Below, one piece after another: positions 58,713-64,000 of a stretch of 64,000 bases of DNA; position 1 is the stretch's first letter; every line of letters begins with the position of its first letter. This DNA is from Ustilaginoidea virens (Eukaryota; Ascomycota; Sordariomycetes; Hypocreales; Clavicipitaceae). The stretch is taken from positions 6,324,001 to 6,388,000 of the forward strand of contig NC_057316.1 in assembly GCF_000687475.1 (NCBI RefSeq). The letters are read 5' to 3'. Both the position numbers and the translations under genes were made by a program. The notes below the pieces were generated by a model that saw nothing but the letters and a program-made list of their open reading frames with translations, searched no databases and was not told the origin of the DNA.

Positions 58713-60507
58713 GGTGTTTTTGTCTCGACGCGGGGTCCCGCAGTTGGCAGACTTTGTACAAGTTCAAGACAAAGCTCGAAGGGCGCCCAGATGTCGGCGT
58801 GCGAGTGCTTGTGCTTTTTGCGTTGAGACAGAAAAACTATACATAGGGTTGACTCTGGCGTCTCCCACGGCACAAGAGAGTAGCTAGCTAACAAGGAGAA
58901 TAACTGACGTTGGGGGTTACTTGCATGACGCAATCGATTGATCGTTCTCAGTCCACATGTACGGTTGATTGCAGAAAGGCAGGTGCTTGTGCTGTTGCAG
59001 CAATGTAGTAGTGTTTGCGGTCGAGGACTCGGCACAGGGGGGCCAAGAGGAAAAGTTGTGAGAGAGAAAAATACTTGGGAACGCGGCCTTCCATGTCAAA
59101 AGGTGGAAACCTTATCCTTGGCCGTACTCGGCAGCTTGACTCGGCAGCTTTGCAGGTGTTAGCTCCAATGTCCACTGCGGAGCACGGAATAGACGTAGCG
59201 ACGTAGTAGGACGCAGGACGCAGGACGCAGGTCGCAGGTCGCAGGACGTGCGTGCCGAGCACAGCGTGCTGGTGCGGCGAACCCAGACGACGAAGACAAT
59301 CAGCGATGAATTGCCAAAGAACAAGGCAGGAAGCGCCGCTCTGGAGTCTCGAGTCTGGTGCGCCACCGAGACAGACGACAACGGCCGGGATCGAAAACGT
59401 CTTCTTGGTTGGTACGCGAGTACGAAGTGTTCGCGTACCAAAGTATCAAAGTATTCGCGTATCGAAGTATTCCGCGGTACCGTGTGCCTGGCTTGTGCCA
59501 AGACGTTTACGGTTTAGGGCCTGGCCCAGATGCTCCCTCGCTCGGGTGAGTGGCCGTGAGTCACATCGGTCCAAAGGTAATGTCTGGTATAACCCAGGCT
59601 CCGGTACTCCGTAGTCCGTACCGAGCCCTAGGTTAAGTACTGTAACCTCCGGATCGTCGGATTCTCCTTCCAGTCCAAACACACAAACAGCCTCTCGTCG
59701 TAGTCATCGTAGTAAGCTGTATGCCGCTCCCCAGCTCACTGACATCAGGAAACATCTTGGCTGCAGCACATAATTTCTGCCGTCTGCTGACAACCGTATT
59801 CTGCTTGCATCTTGCATCAAGGTGGTATGACGGATTGTTTGAGGCTGGCTCTGTGCTCTGCGCCCGGAGATGCATCCTGTCGGACTTTGCGACTTTTCAG
59901 ATTGAAATCCTGCCAACGATAGCAACCGTCTTGCTGGACTCGCTTGTTTACTGAACGGGAAACATGGCTTCGCTGTTCCTCGTTAGCTGCCCACACCGTG
60001 CTGCTCCTTGTCGCGAGGTTGCCTCCGAAGGGGGGCATCGTGCTCTCCATCCTGGCTCCATCATCAACGCGGCGGAGGGCTCGTTTGTGTGCCATGAGGC
60101 AGCCATGCAGCTGCCAGGCAGCACGAATCGCCATCGTTACCAATATTTGCGGCGGCTGCAGGTCTGTACAACACCAAGTTCGGCACCTTTTGGTCGCCCC
60201 CAATCTCTCACAACCTTTTCCCTTTTTGATCGTATTCGGAATTTCCCAGTCTGGCCACACGATTAAAGCGTTGCTGGGAGCTGTATAGGCTTCTGAGCGG
60301 CAAGTGCAACATAACAAGTCGGGAGCTGGCGGCCATGCCTCCACCTACCCTACCGTAGGGGTGATTTTGAGTCGACATCTGCAGCACTTTGGACCCCAAA
60401 GCCGGGGTGGGTAATGAGGTCGCGTGCCACTTTCAACCAGTGCTCCAATCGCAATCAGAAGTCATGTAGTCTTTCCACTACAGACATGCTTCTTGAAGGA
60501 GGCCGCG
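58713..60507. other. Intergenic region upstream of MATE gene
   Basis: The 1.8 kb between the MATE start and the TDP1 stop contain CGCAGGACG/GTCGCAGG repeats (about 59212-59242), GTATCAAAGTATTCGCGTA-like direct repeats (about 59437-59470) and GTACTCCGTA (59604-59613). Overlapping frames at 59817-60344 on both strands lack protein-like composition. Confidence 0.55.
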
Positions 60508-62233
60508 CTACATCCATTTCTGGCCAAAACAGTCCGGTTCGGGATGGTTGTTCGACGCAACCCATGGAATTTCTTCTTGACTGTACCTCTGCAAAGGAAG
60601 GCTGTAAGCGATTCTCAATCCAATCAAATCTGCGCCAGTCTCGTTTGCAGAGTCGTCTCCCCCAGGAAAATCCGACTGAAATGTGCCCACCATCGAAGCG
60701 TTGCTGCCAAATAGCGCGGGCCATAGCAGAACCCCGATTTCCCAAGACGCTATTCTCGTCTCCCCGGTTGACTTGACACTTTCTCCGCCCCATGCTTGTT
60801 TGGAGAGATTGGCGGATGTGAGAAGTGCCCAGTCAATCGAGTTCACGTTGTTATATCGAATGTATGTCTTGATATGTGGAGCAGCTCTGTTCCGCCCACC
60901 ATTCTTCATTCTACTTTCCGGAGGCAAAGCTGTCACCTAGTAAGCTTGTTGTCGAGCACAACAATCAGAGTTCATGACACAAATTACAAAGAAAGAAAAG
61001 GGAGACGAAGGAACCTACATATCCCATTCCGACTATCATTTGCCCAGTGGTGCAACATTGGTCGTAGGTAGCGTAGTTGCTGGACTTGTTGAGGTGATTG
61101 TATCTTGGTATGAATCGATCCGCCCGACGAATAGCCATCAAGAGATTCTCTAATCTCGTCTGCTGTGGGAAATATAATCTTGAAAACTGGTCTCTGCGCA
61201 GGCTCATCCTTGCAAGTTTTCAAAGATTCAAAGAGTGTTTTCTGAAGCCACGTATCATTGGCACCCAGGGTTGCGATGGATGACACCTGAATGACGATTT
61301 CCGAGACGCTAGGTTTGCATCTTACAGTTTGAAGACATCTTTGGATCGCAGCCCAACCAAAGGCCGTCTTTGACAAGTCATTTGTGGGATGCTTTCCAGG
61401 AACACTTGCTATTAATGCTGCATTGACAGCAGAAAAGTCATGGTGACTGATCTTGTCTGCGAGCGGCCCACATGTGACTTTCCTACGGTCGTATGATCTC
61501 AAATAGTTGACAAGGTCAGCCTTGAATCGTTCTCCGCCGCCGATCCGTAGGTCGGCATAGTCCTTGGGAAGGGCGGCCTTTTCAGTCTCGTCATCCATTT
61601 TCGGCAACCGGGGTGACCTCCATACCGCATTGGTCATGTTGGTCCAGTCCTTGGCAATCATATTGGCCGTGTGTATGATGACTTGTGCAGTTTCGTCGTT
61701 GCGAAACAATATAATCATTTTGGAGTGGTGGGTGCCAAACATCTCGGGCATTGGGGCGACGTGAAGTTTCACGTTACCATGTCGAGCTGCCTCCACCTGC
61801 CAACGCAAGGGTCAACATGGCATGCTCTGCCAGTCATGTGTGACTTGATAAACCGGCATGCAACTGTACTCACGGAAATTGTCGCTCTATTCAAATCTTC
61901 TTGTTTCCAAAATCCATGCACAACATGCACATCTACTAGATGTCTCGTATCTGGATCAAAGGCGTCCATCAAGAACGATATGTCATGCAAATAATTGAAT
62001 TCCCAGCACTCTGTGATCAGGGGGTCGCCGAGAATATCTTTGAGACTGACAGCATCTCGGTTGACATGTTCCGGCAGATCCCGGATCCGAGTTAACTGCC
62101 AGGGAGATTTCCAATGCGCCACCTCCAGACGCCGACTCTTTCGGGGAGGACTAACAGGGGTACGCAACGATGATGGCTGTTCTTCTTGACCCATATCCTC
62201 CGCTCGTTCCCGTTTGCGAAATGCGTCCATCAT
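60508..62233 (-). CDS. TDP1: Tyrosyl-DNA phosphodiesterase 1
   Basis: Three exons, 62233-61874, 61796-61019 and 60929-60508, phases closed, 519 residues. A short charged N-terminus with KRERAED and PPRKSRRLE precedes SPWQLTRIRDLPEHVNRDAVSLKDILGDPLI. Catalytic motif 1 is GTHHSKMIIL (His144, Lys146). Motif 2 is AAPHIKTYIRYNN (His398, Lys400) followed by LLTSANLSKQAWG. The C-terminus EPDCFGQKWM is typical. The enzyme hydrolyses the 3'-phosphotyrosyl bond left by stalled topoisomerase I and other 3' adducts, in the nucleus and perhaps mitochondria. For the last exon the TAG acceptor at 60937 would give a stop after a few codons; the CAG eight bases downstream keeps frame and is used in this model. 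The start could be either of two adjacent ATGs. Confidence 0.96.
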
Positions 62234-63193
62234 GGTAACTGTTTTGCGGATCAGTCAAATGGGATGCTGGAGGGTGCCCCGAGAGCAGGCAGGGCCTCGT
62301 TGTTCCAACCAGACTCCAAATTTCTTACTTCGCAAGTATGGGCCAAAAGGTTGCAGCTGCAGCGTTAAGATTTTGGTCCGACAACAGTAGACCGACCACA
62401 CACACCTCAGGCGACTGTAATTGAAATGCAATCAATGATCCTCAAGCAGCCTCCAAGGACAAATGTGCAGACTTCAATAACGGGGAAAAGAGGAGGTTTG
62501 TCCTACAAAGGAAATACAAGTCGGGGGAACCATTCAATGATGGTCGAAAGGACATGATGATAAAGGGAGGGAAAAAGCACGTCGGATGGTCGGATGTGTT
62601 TGTGAAATTGGCACTTCTATAGGACTCTCCTGGCAGCCGCACGCGTTTCTTTGGTTCTTGCCTACAACGGTTTCTTTAGGGTGGCCCGTGGTGGCAAGCC
62701 CATGAGGCGTGGCGGTGCACGGTGGCAGCTCAGTCATTTGCAAGTGGCGCGGTTTTCGCCTCGCTTCACCCAGCTCTGTGGCAGAAACGTCCCTCTTCCC
62801 GGTCCCGTCGACCTCTGTCTCCGTTGCGCTCAGCCGACCTCTGCTCCCATCATCAGATCTTTGGCAGCCTCGGGTTTCGCCTAGAAGCGATCCCTTTCCG
62901 GCTGCTGTCGCTCCATTTCTATGCCTCTAGGCGTGCCCAGTAAACGATCCGTGATCGCTTAAGGGGTCCAAGACATCCGAATTGATCCCCTGCAACAGTC
63001 AATTTAACTCAACCAAAACGGACTCGTCCAGCTCATCGCACGACAAACAGCCCACCAAACGAGATTTCTTCCGGGTGCGGCCCTTTACTGCTACACACAA
63101 GTCGCTCGATTCCTTGGCTCTCTCATATTTGATCCTTTTACTGGCTTTACTCGAGGCAAACCTGCTCCAGACGAGGAGCTACGTGACGTCCAC
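62234..63193. promoter_or_regulatory. Divergent promoter region, TDP1 and PDI-like gene
   Basis: This 960-bp space separates the TDP1 start (-) from the PDI-like start (+) and should contain both promoters. It is of mixed composition without long homopolymers, unlike most other spacers here, and no gene is seen in it. Confidence 0.5.
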
Positions 63194-64000
63194 ATGAGAC
63201 TGAGCGCCTGGTCGCTCCTGGCCAGCGCTGCGGCTCTGGTCAGGGCGAAGGAGAATTCCGATGCCAACAAGTCTGTGTCCCAGGGCACTGTTTTCGACCT
63301 CAAACCTGTCCCGCCCCTACTGGAGTTGTCGCCAGCAAATTGGAATGACGAGGTCAATAAGACCACATGGCTCATAGTCAAAAACTACAGGTGTGAAGCC
63401 GTCATTGTATTTTCCTCTCTGCGTAGAGATTTGCTAAGTACATGTGCAGCCCTTACTGTCATCATTGCCAGGCTTTTGCTCCCACTTTCCAGACTCTGTA
63501 CGAGTTCTATTACACCTCCAGCACCAGCGATGGATCAAGCTTTGAGACATTTTACGACTTCCGATTCGGCATGCTCGACTGCACCTTGTATGGAGACCTC
63601 TGCAACGACCACGATGTCTTGTCATTTCCCACAACAATTCTATTTCGGAATGGCCAAAAGTTTGACCAGGTTGTGGGCGCCAAAGATATGGACGTGGTCA
63701 GTGCAATGATCGAAAAGGGCCTCGAGAAGCAACAACCAGGGTCCCGACCCAAGCCTTTGGTGCTACCTAAAGCTGGTGACAAGGAATCACCCAAGGCTAA
63801 AACCGGTGATTCCACCAAAAAGGCGCCTGCGGAAACAGGTACATCGATCGACAAGGCGAGCAAGGAGACGTCAGGAAAAGAGGCTTCCAAGGACAAGGGC
63901 ACGTCAGGAAAGGAGACTCCCAAGAAGAGCAACGCCAAGGCCTCTCAGAAGCCGTTTGGCAGTGGCTGGAAGGTCCCTACAGCTGGAGAGTTGGAGAAGC
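63194..64000 (+). CDS. Thioredoxin/PDI-like ER protein (3' partial)
   Basis: Exon 63194-63390 joins exon 63450 onward through a split Ser codon; the frame is open to the window end. The N-terminus MRLSAWSLLASAAALVRA is a signal peptide. The thioredoxin fold follows: LLELSPANWNDEV, TWLIVKNYSPYCHHCQAFAPTFQTLYEFYY with a CHHC redox site, FGMLDCTLYGDLCNDHDVLSFPTTILFRNGQ containing the cis-Pro, and GAKDMDVVSAMIEKGLE. A Lys/Ser/Thr/Glu-rich linker comes next, ending in FGSGWKVPTAG at the edge. Such proteins oxidise or isomerise disulfides of secretory proteins. The long basic linker suggests the larger, possibly membrane-bound fungal PDI class (Eps1/TMX-like), but the C-terminus is outside the window. 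CHHC rather than CGHC should alter the redox potential. Confidence 0.9.

Noticed and set aside
59817..60344. 175-codon minus-strand frame and 114-codon plus-strand frame between the MATE and TDP1 genes.
   Set aside because: They overlap each other on opposite strands, lack conserved features, and have no splice or start support.

Overview
This window is nuclear DNA of a filamentous ascomycete, most probably a sordariomycete and plausibly Hypocreales. The evidence is: genes with short introns (about 50-190 nt) using GTRNGT-type donors and CTRAC-like branch sites; spread-out genes on both strands with no operons; long CT-rich and poly-T leaders; and protein families typical of this group (metacaspase with a P/Q/Y-rich prodomain, Bys1-like secreted protein, B-type cyclin, Arp9, Ysc84/SYLF protein, TDP1). 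The species is inferred, not proven. Nothing bacterial or viral, no rRNA or tRNA and no intact transposon was recognised.

Layout. 1-2297 (+): 3' part of a coiled-coil microtubule-organising-centre protein. 3397-5357 (-): metacaspase. 7977-8589 (-): secreted Bys1-family protein. 9962-11343 (+): REX3/REXO1-like RNA exonuclease. 12121-13787 (-): probable multi-exon membrane protein of unknown family. 16142-17817 (+): conserved-looking hypothetical protein. 19193-20389 (-): Whi5/Nrm1-type G1/S repressor. 22407-23766 (-): mitochondrial ribosomal protein uL2m. 25454-27142 (+): B-type cyclin. 27143-39960: 12.8 kb without a convincing gene, rich in microsatellites and short palindromes. 39961-43037 (+): C2H2 transcription factor. 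44283-44598 (-): 72-residue one-helix protein with an 8-nt first exon. 49029-52008 (+): Ysc84/SYLF protein. 53169-55505 (+): actin-related protein Arp9. 56450-58712 (-): MATE transporter. 60508-62233 (-): tyrosyl-DNA phosphodiesterase 1. 63194 to window end (+): thioredoxin/PDI-like ER protein, cut by the window.

The genes do not form one pathway. There is a loose grouping of cell-division functions (spindle-pole scaffold, Whi5/Nrm1 repressor, cyclin B), chromatin and DNA maintenance (Arp9, TDP1), RNA processing (exonuclease) and secretion/membrane genes. Exon structures were derived by hand from splice signals and reading phase; for nearly all genes the phases close exactly.

The most unusual features are the unrecognised membrane-protein gene, the very small first coding exons, perfect short tandem arrays of a different unit in the leader or an intron of several genes, and dispersed GTACTCCGTAC and GGTACCTAGGTACC palindromes restricted to non-coding DNA.
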